A DNA stretch of 64,000 nucleotides from Prinia subflava (taxonomy: Eukaryota > Chordata > Aves > Passeriformes > Cisticolidae): NCBI RefSeq assembly GCF_021018805.1, contig NC_086254.1, forward strand, positions 3,769,001 to 3,833,000, read 5' to 3'. Of this stretch, positions 12,077 to 24,100 are shown piece after piece; the stretch's first letter is position 1; each line of letters starts with the position of its first letter. The notes under the pieces are model-generated. The model worked only from the letters and a program-made list of their open reading frames with translations, ran no database searches and was not told where the DNA came from. The translations under genes and the position numbers were made by a program.

Positions 12077-13810
12077 CTGCAAAGGAGAGAAAAAGGAAAG
12101 AAACCTTTAATAAACATCAGACCAAGAACAGAAAGGCTAATTTTCTGCAAGCCAAATCCTCTAGAGAACAGTCCCAAATAATTAGACATTCTGCAGAGTA
12201 GTGCAGGCCAATAGGCTTTCTGAAGTCAGTGTTTCCTTAATCAAACAGATTTTTCATTCCCAGAGAAACTTCAGACTAGTGAATTCGTATTACTTGAAAG
12301 CACCAGCCCCTCACAGTCAGCTGAGCTCAGATCTGGGGATGGGCAAAACCAGGACAGAATAAATTAAGAGCTTCTGCTTAAATGTTACTGAGAAGGTGAA
12401 GTGGAGGTTGGAAGGAGTTTCAAGCAAACAGAAAACAAGCCAAGGGCTCCTTGTTGGCTCTTGCAGCAGAGACAAGAGAAATGGGCCACAGAAGCTGAGC
12501 TTCTTCCATCCTTCCTAGCATCCTTCCTATTTTAAAGAAATTATGACAGTGAGGAAAACCAGCAAACACCACTATCATTCTAATGACACCAGTCCTGTCT
12601 CCTCACGAGGTCCTTTCACCATCATTAAACTTGAATTTAAACCCATCACTGAGGAACAACCTCACTAGAACAAAGAGTTTTAACCTACAGAGTCCAAACA
12701 GGCCAGGATTGTCCTCATCTGAAAGCCTTCAAGTTCACCCTCTATTCCCTCCCAAACCCCCAAAGCATTAACCTAAGACCTTCTGTCACGTAGGAATGAG
12801 GCTCTTGACAGAGTAACTTCTGCAAAATCACCTCAATTCAGAGTTCACTCCTCTGCCCATCTCAAAACAATCTGGCCTGTGAACCCCCTGAGAACCCCTC
12901 AAATGGGGCATTCACACCATGTTCCTGATTAATTTGGATTTTGGCAGAAATTGCCATGTTTTAACCTGATTTATGCCTGGCTTTTGTATGTCCACATTAG
13001 AGAATTGGACAAGGGCGATTCCATGGATTTTATGGGTATGTAGTATGAACTCTGGCTATAACTGGCTGTCTTGGATTCTGCAAAGCCAGAAGGATTTGGG
13101 TGGGACACCAGAATACCTAGAGGTCTCTCTTTAGGCACACAGTCCTGACTCTCATTTGTTATCAGGCAGGTCTTGGGGGGCACTGTGTCCTTTTGGCACA
13201 GCCTAACCCCAGCTGTCTACTTTTCGTTGTATAAAATGCAGTGGGGGGATAGAATAGGTTAAAAAAGAAAAAAAAAGAGCAGAGGACACCCCTTCACCCC
13301 TTTTGAGTGGAATATGCATATAAAATTAAAATCGTTAAGACCCAAAGAATGAATTTTTCATGGATGATGATATATGATAGTTCAAAAATGTGCAGAATGC
13401 TGAATTATGACTGTCTTTTTTCTTTTAGTATATTAAGATGTCAAAGCTGCTTTATAAATAATGCATATCCATTTGCATCCGTGTTTTGTGACCCATGTGA
13501 GTGTGTATGTATTTTTCACTGTGATATTTGAATTAAATTACAGGATTACTCTTTTTACATTTAGAGGAAAATAAATTTAAGTCCTGAGATGCAGCACATG
13601 CAACATATCCCACAGATTTCAATAGTAATGCTATGAACAGTTTTGCTGTTTAGCTCACATATAAACCCTACTGATGAACTCAGTCCCTGCATCTATCCCA
13701 AAATCCTTGTGCAAACAAAACCCACGAGCAGTGTTTTCATCTCTGTTTTACAGAGAAACCAGAGCAGAAGTGGCTCACAAATCTCTGCTCGGCAAGGGCA
13801 CATCTGCACT

Positions 13811-13911
13811 GGCCCCACTCCAGCAAGGCACTTAAGCACATGCTTATATCAGGCACTTTAGAGTCATCAATTCCATGATTAAGTGCTTTCCTGAATTAAC
13901 ACCAAGGGCTT
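13811..13911. mobile_element. Ancient palindromic interspersed repeat (MITE-like)
   Basis: The left arm at 13820-13845 (CCAGCAAGGCACTTAAGCAC and on) is nearly the reverse complement of the right arm at 13875-13894 (GATTAAGTGCTTTCCTGA). The outer GGCCCC and ACCAAGGGC flanks are also weakly complementary. This fits a palindromic repeat I recall from turtle, crocodile and other amniote genomes, built around CTTAAGCAC and GTGCTTAAG arms. In the intact form a symmetric centre lies between the arms; here that centre is short and decayed. It could be a non-autonomous DNA transposon relic, but the family is not named here. Confidence 0.5.
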
Positions 13912-14327
13912 GGCACCTTGCAAAGCTGGTGCAACAACCTGGCACGAAGGATACGTGGCTGTTCATTGGGAATGAGCAGCAGAAAATGACTGTGACTCGT
14001 CCAGACCAGTGTGACCACTGCAATTTGATCTTTCTCTTGGAAGGACACTCCAATTCATTCATTTCAGAACCCCATGTTCTGCCATTTTTACAATGTAGAA
14101 AGACACAAAACTGAAAAAGCTTCCAAGGGAAAATTAGAAACATCAGCATCCCACCATTTCAAATATCAAATAACATGGTTAATTCAACTTGAGACATGCA
14201 GGGTATGATCCAAAACTCACATTAATCAGTGGGATTATTAGCTTCAATGACTTCTGGATCATAAATGAAAAGTCTAATTCTGGAATTTGGGCAAAATGCA
14301 CAAAGCTCCTGTTTCAAATAAAACAAC

Positions 14328-14328
<1 letters not shown>

Positions 14329-14367
<39 letters not shown>
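14329..14367 (+). repeat. A39 homopolymer tract after an AATAAA
   Basis: There are thirty-nine consecutive A residues, with AATAAA at 14317-14322, six bases before the run. This could be the tail of a retroposed transcript on the plus strand. However, the signal is closer to the tail than usual, and I saw no target-site duplication and no known source sequence upstream. Simple expansion of a short A tract is equally possible. Confidence 0.85.
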
Positions 14368-14369
<2 letters not shown>

Positions 14370-15816
14370 TTGTCCAATGACTTTCCAACAACACACATCC
14401 TTCTGCTGCTCAAATCCCTTTGGAGGATTTATTTTTGGAAGACTCTGAGCTGTGAGCTCTGTCAGTGGTAAGCAGCTGACTTGACAGCTCCACAAGGTGT
14501 AAAACGAAAGGACAACAGAGCTGAATAAATAACAGGTAACAGAACACAGCTGTCACAAGAATAAAGGCAATTTATTATCAGAGTATTTATGACCCAAATA
14601 AGCATCAGAGCATTGATTGACTCAAATAAATGCAGAGTATGATGTCTGTGTGGTCTGTCAAAAGGATTTGCCTGTTTACAGGCGCTTCCCATGAATCAAT
14701 TTTTGCAATTACTCCTGCCAGTGACAGCCGAGACTCCTGAACCCCAGCCTGGGCTGGCAGCACAGAGGTGACCCAAAGCAGGGCACATTCCCAGGTAGGA
14801 TGGAAACCTGAGCTACTCCAGAACAGCAGCTGAGGTTCTGTGACAAATAAATACCACGAAGGAGAGACCTCATCCAGAAGACACAAAACTGCAGCATGTT
14901 CAGCTGGAGAGAGGGGCAGCAGAAACATTTCATTTGCTCATTTAATCTGTAGGCAAGAGGGTTGAGCATAAGAGAGGGGTTGCATTCCAGTAAAGGAGCC
15001 TGGCACTTGTGCCAGCCTCTTCCTCTCTGGCTTCTCTCCTTTCTTCCACAGCATGTTCTGTTCCTTGCACTCACCCTCTCCCAAATTAATAAAATTGAAG
15101 TGACACCCCAGCAGCTGCTGCTTCAGCTCAACCACAAACACAAATCTTTTCTATTAGGGCAGCAGTGGGACAGAGGTTGGCACTGCACTTTCCTCTTCCC
15201 AATCAACAGCTCCTCTTCCCAATTTCACTTCGAGATGTCTGAGGATATTACCAGCTCTTGAAGAGATGTAGAGTGCAAGTCAGGGCAGAGTTAGAAGCCC
15301 ACTGGGATTTAGGATGAGCTACTGTGAAGGCAGTGATGGCATCAGGAGCAGCTGTGGGCAGGTACAGCTCTGGCAGTCCCATTATGGATGTGCACAGCTA
15401 ATTTCTCCTGGTAAATGATCTCCAGCAGTGCCAGCAAAAGTGGCTCAGTCCCAGCACAGGGTGGAGCTGAGATACATTTCTGCAGGAGTAAATTATTATG
15501 TGAGCAAAGGATGAATAAACAGACCCATAGTGAATGCCATCAGGGAGGGAGGTTCTTTTAAGTACAGGTATTTTCCAAAGGAGAACCCATTTGTCTTTAT
15601 TCCTCCCTTTGTGGCTTAGCCACTGAAATGCCGGCTGTGGTGAGAAGGCAGGAAGAGTGTAATTGCCCAAACAGGATGGCTTGGTGGCTATTTCTGCCTC
15701 TGGATGCCTGTCCCACCCTGTACAGGTGCATGAGCACTTTCTCAGCCAGCACTGCCCAGCTTTTTCTGTGCATGGCTGGAATTACAACAATGTGCACCAT
15801 AAAAAGTCTTACACGT

Positions 15817-15843
15817 CCCACCCAAACACCCACCCAAACACCC
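15817..15843 (-). promoter_or_regulatory. G-quadruplex-forming motif, intron 2
   Basis: The plus strand has five CCC runs (15817-15819, 15821-15823, 15829-15831, 15833-15835, 15841-15843). On the minus strand this gives five GGG runs with loops of 5, 1, 5 and 1 nt, which satisfies the usual G3+N1-7 rule. Because SPNS2 is read from the minus strand, the motif would be present in both the non-template DNA and the unspliced pre-mRNA. It is built from a short CACCCAAA repeat. Any functional role is inference. Confidence 0.7.
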
Positions 15844-17083
15844 ACCAGACAAGGAAATCATCCTCCCAAGCCTCTATTGCTGCTGCATGTACTGCAGCTC
15901 CAGTCCTGTTTCAGGATTATGGCCAGGGAGCTGCTATTCAGAACCCACTTTCCCCTCTCAAGAGCTGCCTGTGTGCCCAGGGGAAAGGTAAATCCCAAAA
16001 CAGTGGAAGAAAAGGAGATGTGAGGAGAGGAAGGAACTGTAGAGTTCATATTTAACAGTCACAAAAAGCTCCTGCCTCCTGGAACTAGACACCATCACTC
16101 TTATTTTTCTCTTCCTTCTCTCCAAACAAAAATTCACCAGCCTGACTCTACAGCTGCTCCTTAAAAAGACTTTGACCTGACAGCTCTCCACCCTGGGATT
16201 CCAAAGACACTTGCCTCCATCTCACTTGCTCTTTTCTTCAGTGGACTTTTGATTAGTGGGCTTATCAACCCAGAGATAACCTCAGAGAGGGGCTTCTCCT
16301 GCCAGCAGGTCATCCTCAGAGTGGAATCAAGAAGGGAGAGAGGCAGTGACAGAGGCACACACAGAGGCTGCCAGTCCTCAGGTCATGGAAGGTTGAGCGC
16401 ATCACAGGCACCTCAGAAAAAAGGTCCCTTCTTTTGGTTTTGACTTTAAGCACACAGGGCTTATTTTTTCCTATCAGGAATAATACTAGAAAGGTTCAGG
16501 GTCAGGTGAAAATAGCTTTCTCTGCACAAGGATGCTCAACAAAAAAACCCTAGTGGGTATCTTTGAGCTCTGAGTCAGCACAAATCGTGCACATGGAATT
16601 GAGTGCTGACAGTGAGCTTGGCTCTGGGGAAGGCAAACCCAGACAGCCTCTGCCTCAAGGGACTGAGACTCTGCTGAGAACCGTGTGCTGAGAGGTTGAT
16701 AACATCTTCTCAACAACAAATTTCCAAACAATGAGAACACCTAAACAGGCAGCTTGCCCTGGCTGGGATAATTTATGGGTGTGTACAAGTACAACCCTGG
16801 GATTTGGTCTAGGCAATTCTACCCCAGGGACTTTCAGTCATGAGTGCTCGTGTTCCTCCAGTTCCTTGTGACACCAGTTACCATCTACTGCAATGGTGAA
16901 TGAAGACTCTCCAACAGCCCAACCAGCTCCTCTATCCCAAAGACACGTTTTTGCAATGCCTCTCTCCTTTAATTGTCATTTCTCTCTATAGTTTTATGCT
17001 ATAATAATATGACTCAGCACATACAACACAGCACATTTAATCACAGTGAGGCATGGGACAATTTAGAAAGAAAGTTAAATATC

Positions 17084-17200
17084 AATTTCCACTTTCAGGC
17101 TAAGGAAATTAAGACACAGGAAAAGTGACCTGCCCATGATGAACTACAGACATCTGGAAACCACACAGGTCTTCCAACTTCAGCAGTGTCCTCTTTATAG
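17084..17200 (-). mobile_element. MIR/L2-type relic
   Basis: On the plus strand the order is CAGGCTAAGGAAATTAAGAC, ACAGG, AAGTGACCTGCCCATGATGA and CACACAGGTCTTCC. This follows the reverse complement of the ancient core shared by MIR SINEs and the L2 3' end (gaggaaactgaggcacag, gtgacttgccca, cacacag). Divergence is high, as expected for a relic older than the bird-mammal split. By eye MIR and L2 cannot be told apart over this stretch. Confidence 0.6.
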
Positions 17201-17327
17201 GATCATCTCTATGCTGAAGGGATTTCCAAAGGTCTACAACCATGATTTAAAGTGATTTTTTTTTTCTTACTGCACCATTCAAGCCAAGAAAGAACAAAGA
17301 TCCTTTCGTGCTACTTAACAATGTGGG

Positions 17328-17503
17328 GATGGTCAAGCATTGGAACAAGTTGTCCATGCAGCACTGGAATCCCCATCCCTGGAAGTGCTCAAAAACTGCA
17401 GTTGTGGCATTGAGGGGCATGGATTAGAGGTGGAGTTGGCAGTGCTGGATTAATGGCTGGACCTGATGATCTTAGGTCTTCAACCTTACTGATCTTATGA
17501 TAT
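17328..17503 (+). mobile_element. CR1 LINE 3'-end fragment
   Basis: It starts at GGTCAAGCATTGGAACAAGT, passes through CCCCATCCCTGGAAGTGCTC and GTTGGCAGTGCTGGATTAAT, and ends at GGCTGGACCTGATGATCTTA and a worn CTTATGATATGA tail. It is a textbook 5'-truncated CR1, antisense to SPNS2. Another, longer CR1 lies about 560 bp downstream in the same orientation. Confidence 0.9.
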
Positions 17504-18065
17504 GACCAAGGTAAAATTGATATCCAGTGATGGGGCGGTCCAAGGCCCTGGGAACCTCAGCAACATGATTTAAAACATTCATCCTTTGAAGGAGGATGAA
17601 TTAATACAATACAGCTGATTTCAGAAAACATCCTGCTGCACACCATGCCTGTCACAAACTTTGCTCCAGGCGCTCTGTTCCCTCACTCTGCACGCGGGCT
17701 TTGTTGTACTTCATTGCTAATTCAACAGCCAGCAGATGGCTCGTGTTACTGCTCTGCTCTGGGGGTAACACACCCCATCACCATCCCAGACTCCCATGCA
17801 GACGAGAAGCTCCTGACAAGTGTGAGGAGCTCCGAAACTCCATCAGTTCCATATGTCATGCAAAGCTGTCACACACTGACGATGTCAAACACAGGAGCTT
17901 TAAAAAAAAAAATGCTTGAGAATGCACCAAATCAACTGGAGTAAGGTATAGGAAGGGTTTGGGTTGGATGTGGTCTGAAACATTCTCCCAGAACAGACCA
18001 CAGGACAAAATGGAGAATTTTATAAATGCCTCGTTGTGTCCTTGTGCTTGTGTCCTCAGTCAGCT

Positions 18066-18745
18066 GAGGTCCAATAAAGCAAAGGGAGAAGTCCTGCACT
18101 TCAGTCACAACCCGAGGCAGTGCCACAGGCTGGGGACAGAGTGGCTAGAAGGCTGCCCAGTGGGGAAGGATCTGGGTGTGCCGGTCAACAGGGGCTGAAC
18201 ATGAGCCCAGGTGTGCCCAGGTGGCCAAGAGGCCAACGGCATCCTGTCAGGAAAATGTGGCCAGCAGGACCAGGGACATTGTCCCCCTGTACTGTAATGG
18301 GTGAGGCCACACCTTGAGTGCTGCCTCCAGTCCTGGGCCCCTCCCTGCAGGAACAGCATTGAGGGGCTGGAGCATCCCAGGGAAGGGCAGCAGAGCTGGG
18401 GAAGGGTCTGGAGCACAAAGAGGGTAAGAAGCAGCTGAGAGAGCTGGGGGGGCTCAGCCTGGAGAAAAGGAGGCTCAGGGGGGACCTTCTGGTTCTGCAC
18501 AACTCCTGACAGGAGGGGACAGTCGGGGATGGTTGGACTCAGCTCCCAGGGAACAGGGACACAAAGAAACAGCCTCAAGCTGTGCCAGGGAAGACTCAGG
18601 CTGGACTTCAGGAGGAATTTCTTCACTGAAAGGGTGGTCAGGCATTGGAAGGGGCTTCTCAGGGAGGTGGAGGAGTCCCCATCCCTGTAGATGTTCAAGG
18701 ATCAACCGGATGTGGCACTCAGTGCTCTGGGCTGGGTGACAAGGT
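18066..18745 (+). mobile_element. Longer CR1 LINE fragment (3' ORF2 end and 3' UTR)
   Basis: At about 680 bp this is the longest CR1 copy in the window. Recognisable blocks are GTCCTGCACTTCAGTCACAA, GGCTGAACATGAGCCCAGGT, GGCCAAGAGGCCAACGGCAT, TGAGGCCACACCTTGAGTGC, CTCAGCCTGGAGAAAAGGAG, GGAATTTCTTCACTGAAAGG and GTCCCCATCCCTGTAGATG. The family's reverse-transcriptase reading frame is broken here. The open frames of 105 and 197 codons on the opposite strand are products of the repeat's composition. The terminal ATTCTATG-like repeats are missing, so the very 3' end seems lost. It is antisense to SPNS2. Confidence 0.92.
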
Positions 18746-21160
18746 GGGAGTGGGCCAAAAGTTGGAAAGAGAGCAGAATAAGTGTTTTAAAAGTGTGGCC
18801 CTATCTACACACACAGTCTGTGTTTTCCAGTGTGTGTTTCTGTTTCACAGGACACTCTAGATCGTGTTTCCCTCACTGCAGATGCCATTCATCAGTATTC
18901 AAGTTCCGATCTTGTCTTCTCCATGGGGAGCACATTGCACCACGAGGTGCCAGTTTTTTTCTTAGCACAAACTGATACAAAATGTAAACAACATGTTTAG
19001 GATGAGTATGTGCACACACAGTTGACACACATATTTACACAGAGAAGAAGGCTGTTGTACAATACCACTCAGCTCCATTTGCTGAGACAGGGTCAGAACC
19101 TGCTTACAAAAACACCACTTATGAAGCCAGACAAGGCCTGAACACAGCTTGCCTGGCAAGTTCACAATTCACTCAATAATACACAAAATGCAGTGCTTGG
19201 AAGAGTTCAGTACTGATAATCCCTCCCCTTTTCTTCACTGCAGAAACCAGATTCTTCCAAGGGTTAGCCCCTACATTCCCAGCAAAGGATATCCTGAAGC
19301 TTGCTTTGTTCACCTTAACTAACAAGAATAATTGCTTCAGTGGGAATTGCTGGGAAATCCACTCCTTGGAAACAGAAAGTGAGATAAGAATATCCAGGAA
19401 CCCAGCACTCAAAATTTTAACTGCTTTTTAATTAATTTCCTATATTATGTCCATTGAAGTTACAGACAGCTTAAAGATTCAGCCATTCACATCTTCCTTA
19501 TTGCTGAAGTCATGGAAGTTACCAATTCACGACCCTTTTATACATCTGAGGTTCAATTCCATCCTGCTGTACTTCAAAATTTTTACCTATGTGTACAGTG
19601 GAAAAGCCAGAATTCTACTGTACTGTCTTATCTCTCTGGATGTCCAACAAATTTACATGGAGCAGGAGCTAACTTGCTACAAGACTAAATTTTTGAACAG
19701 ATACAGATTTGTACAGATTTGTACACAGACAACATCATTTAAATAGAAAAAAGGAAACCTCCTACTTCTGCTTTTCACTGTGGGAATTACAGTGATCACA
19801 TTAGCACTGTTTTAAAGGGATTTGGGCAACCTGAACATCAATAAAACCATTGCTGTGTTCCTAGAGATGTGCTCTGTAAGATGATGCAGCAACCCCAAGG
19901 AATGGTTCCAGTGTCCAGCTCCCAGTCCATCACCTCCTCTGTGCCTGAACTGGTGCTTGCCTGACCCTGCAGTGAGCAGGCTCTGGGACAGCAGCAGCCA
20001 TCCATCCCTAAGGAGCAGCTTTTCCAAGGAAATAACAGTGTATTTGTAGCAGAATGTCTTCTGTGGCTATGAGAACTCTTGAGGAGAAGCAGACACCACC
20101 TCTCCTCATCAATTAAAAATGTAATATTCACACTGGGGTCAGTTCCACAATCTGGTTCATTCCATGAAGAGGGAAGAGGAGGCACAGTTGGGTTTCCATG
20201 GCAGTGCCATACAAAGCCATGCAGATTATTGCCTAAGACAGCATTAGATTGTGGCACTTGTCAGCAGAGCCCAGAAAACATTCTTCTGGCAGTGTTTAAA
20301 CTCTGCTTTTGCATTTCTTACTGTTCAGAAGTGATGCATTAAACAAGCCAAGGCCAATCCTGTTTTACAGCCACTTCCACTTGGAGTTGTTTTCCTGCAA
20401 AATGCTTTCAGTGTGGTTTCATTTAGACTCCTGACCAAAGCTGATGGAGGCACTCCTTGATTCAGTGGGCATTACAACGGAGAATTTTGTTTAGATAGAA
20501 CTGTTTGCTGTGACTTCTAATGGCAGCAGAGACCAGAACCTCTTTGCCAATAAAAACACTTCCATACTGGTAAGTTTACTGCATCCCTGTGATATTAAAG
20601 GTTATTACTGGGAAAGGCAGAGTGGGCATCAAAAAGAATTGCCAAAAGGACAAAACAAGTAATTTTACAGTAAAACATGAAACATCTGGAAAAGGAACAA
20701 CCAGTGTGGGATATGGAGATGTAACACCATGAGGAGCAAAGAAAAGTGAAAGCTGAATCACCTCCTCTCTTAGAAGACTGACCAGCTAAGTGGCATCAAA
20801 TAAAACTGCTAGATGAAAACTGCAAATCAAAGCAGACCTTTCATCCACAAAACTTAACTGAACACTGGGATTTTATCAGAGCATGCCCCAGGAGCTAAGA
20901 GTTTATGTTTTCACAAAACAGGATTGGACAAAACCCTGTAGGAATATGAACTGAAAGGCTGCTAAAGGTAGCTTCTCTTGTTCAGGACGCCCTCAGCCAG
21001 CCCACTGAATTGGAACACACAGGAACTACCACCATCATCTTGTCCTGTTCATCTTTTTCTTCCCTATATATGTGATCACAACCAAAAACTGCCTAATACA
21101 CTAAAAGGATGTGTGGTCTGGAAATTACAACTATTCCCACAGTATTCTGAAAAAAACCCA

Positions 21161-21186
21161 AAACAACAACAACAACAACAAAAAAA
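21161..21186. repeat. Short (CAA)n microsatellite
   Basis: About six AAC/CAA units are followed by a run of A. It is simple sequence with no other recognised role. Confidence 0.85.
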
Positions 21187-24100
21187 GCTAGGAAGACAAA
21201 ACTGCATCTGCATCATATCCACCAGCTCCATCAGGCAACAACTTATTCACATATCCCTGAGCTGCACCTAAATGATTTCTAAGAGCTGGAAAGTTGTTCC
21301 CAGTTACATTTCTAAAACCACTCTTACTCAGTACATATACAAGGTGCAGTTATGAAGTTCCCAGTCAGAGCTTTGTCCCCTTGCAGTTTCTCCTCCATTT
21401 GACATAAGCAGCTCTAAGAGTCTGAGACCTTTCTGGTGACAGTGCAGCAGGACGTGCCAGCCCTGCCCGGCTGCGGTGCTCACTCTGTGCGTGACAGGGT
21501 TGGTTTGGCATTGTGCAATCAGTGCCAGGGAAAGTTCATTAACTTAGTTAGCCAATTAGGATGGATCTGTATCCATTCTGGTCAATCCTGAATTAGACAT
21601 GAGATCCCAGAGGTGCAGAGACTGGTCAATAGCTGTGCGGCACTGCAGCATCGTGAGTGACAGGGCTGTGACATGACTAAAATATACCTGACCCAGCCTT
21701 GGCTGCTGTTACAGACACAGGCAGCAATCACTCCTAGCACTCATGAAAGTCTGCATCTGAACAAATTGCAGTTTTACTTTTCCCTATTCGTGCAGTTTTT
21801 CAGGATGTTCTGTCCCCTTGCCATCCCTCTGAGAGCCGCAGTCACAAATAACCCTCCAGCTGGAAAGCGCTGCTCCTCTTTGCCAGGAGGATGAACCACC
21901 TATACCAGGGCTCACAGCCAGAGAAAGGTGTCTTAAAAAAGCATTTAAATAACCACAAACCCCAAAGGAGCTTTAATTTGTTCTGTTCCCTTCCTCTTTG
22001 TGAAGAGCTCTTTCTTTTGCCATTGCAATTATGACTCCAGGCACACACACAGAGCCACATCCGCCTTCGGAAGCAAAGGTGAGATCTCAAGGAACTGCTC
22101 AGGCTTTCCCTTGTGCCAGTACAGACCTTGTGTGACCATCTGGAGAGCAAAATCCGGGGCCTGCTGAGGGCTGAAAACGAATCTCGTCTTTTCTGGCAAT
22201 CCCCTGATCCAAGAGAGGCAGCATGAGCTGGTGGCTACAACTACCCCGGGTCCCCTGGGGCAGGGACAGGGATGTGCACCTTTGTCCTCAAAGCCTTTTC
22301 AAGCACAGCAGGCACTTAAATACACCAAGAAATGACAGCCTAAATCTGGTAATGCAGGATAATCTAAATCCCTTGATCCTTGAAATCTGCATTGAGTACC
22401 ATGAATTAGATTTAACTAGCAATAAAATACTTTAAATCTGTTATTCTCATAATAGAATGATGCTTCATTTGTATCTGGTAGAAAGAGAAATAACATTCCT
22501 GCTTCCTAATTCGAGATAGAGAGGGAAGACTGTTTTCATCCTAAAATGAGCTTTGCCATCCTTCTTTATAACAGCACAACTAATCCTGCATCCTTCCTCA
22601 ACTAACATTTTAATTTCAAATAATTAACTAGGATGCAATAGGAATTATTCTGTCTCAATCTCAAAACCTATTTCCTGCAGCAATAAAGAACAGGATAGAG
22701 AGGAGACACTTGTACACTTGTAATAAATCCCTTGCTACATGCAATTTACCAACAGCAGCAGTTTCCTAAGAAAAAGGAAAAGAAAAATAAGGCAATAGGA
22801 AGTGTTTCTCCTTCTCTTCAGAGTGGAATCAAGAGCTCCTCATGTATTTGAAACAACTCACTGAGGGAGATAATCTGATATGTTCTCATCCCACGGCTTT
22901 CAGACTTGAGGTGTGTTTGGGTTTGTTTTTAAAATGGAAATCCTAAATAAATGACCATTCTGCAGTGGGAATGCCTTGCTGAGCTCTACACACAGCTCTC
23001 AATACCTGCTGGCTGCATTGACAAGGAGTTAGAAACTCTGCAGGAACCAGACATTGGCTTCCCAAAGCTGCCCCACACCACCGGGGCACAGCACCGCTGG
23101 TCCATCATGGAGAGAGGGATCTGGGCAGGGCTGGGCAGGTTTTGCCAGCAGTCTTGGCCAGAAAGAGACCCTCAGCCATTGCCTTCCACCAGGGCCACCA
23201 GCCCAGGGGGGTTTTGGAGCTGCCAGTCCTGATGGCTACACCGCTGGGAGCCAAGAAATGTGAGAGTAGTGAGGAAAAGCTGCACCAAAGCCTCGAAATC
23301 CCCACGGCTCTGCTTTGGGAAGGGGGAGGGGGACACAGCTCTTTGCTGTCATTCTCCCCAGGCTGGCAGTGGGACTGATTGATTTCTTTTTAATTATTTT
23401 TACAGTTCTTTAGGGGGCTGTTGTACCATCTATAGTGGGCTTAGCAAAACACATGCTCCCTCTTTGGAAGAGAAAATGGCCATAGTTGCATTTTAATGAT
23501 GGAATTGGCTGTCACAGCACTGACAGCCTCAGGACAGCTTCTAATCTGGTAGGACACAGGGATGAAAGGAGACTTTGCTCTTAATTTTCATGACTATCAT
23601 TGGCACCCACCAAAGTTGTCCTAGAGTTAAAACTGAAGATGTTTCTGCAGATTATATCCTCCCAAAATTGCCCAGGAAAGCAAGTAAGCACAGGCTAATG
23701 GGCAGGAAATGCTCTGGGGTGACTGAAAGACATCCAGGGCACCCCAGATCTTGTTTCATGTTATCACCAAGGCACAGGAGCCAAGCTCTGATGTCCGGAC
23801 AGGGAATCACATTCACAGTGGGTGTTTGTGCATGTGCAGATAAAAGTGTGTCAGAGTTTGGTAGCAAACTCCTTCCATGCCATTTTTTGCAAAACTATTC
23901 TCTTTCCAAATCAAGCCATATGTCTTCGAGAGTGCTTTTAGCAGATTAGGAAAATGCCATCTTCTAAAATCAATAAAACTCAGTGACTAAGGAAATTATC
24001 AAGGGAGAAAATACAGATCATCTCTGTATTACAGCTGACTCCCTTCACAGGGGTCAGTTAAATCTTTCTGAATTTCTAAACACACTGACTTCAGCCTGGT

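Noticed and set aside
12960..13215. Possible viral or LTR sequence
   Set aside because: A 70-codon minus-strand frame and a TATAAA-like stretch near 13230 drew attention, but no family-specific motif order was found.
18105..18698. 197-codon open frame on the minus strand
   Set aside because: It lies entirely within the antisense strand of a plus-strand CR1 fragment, so it is a by-product of repeat composition.
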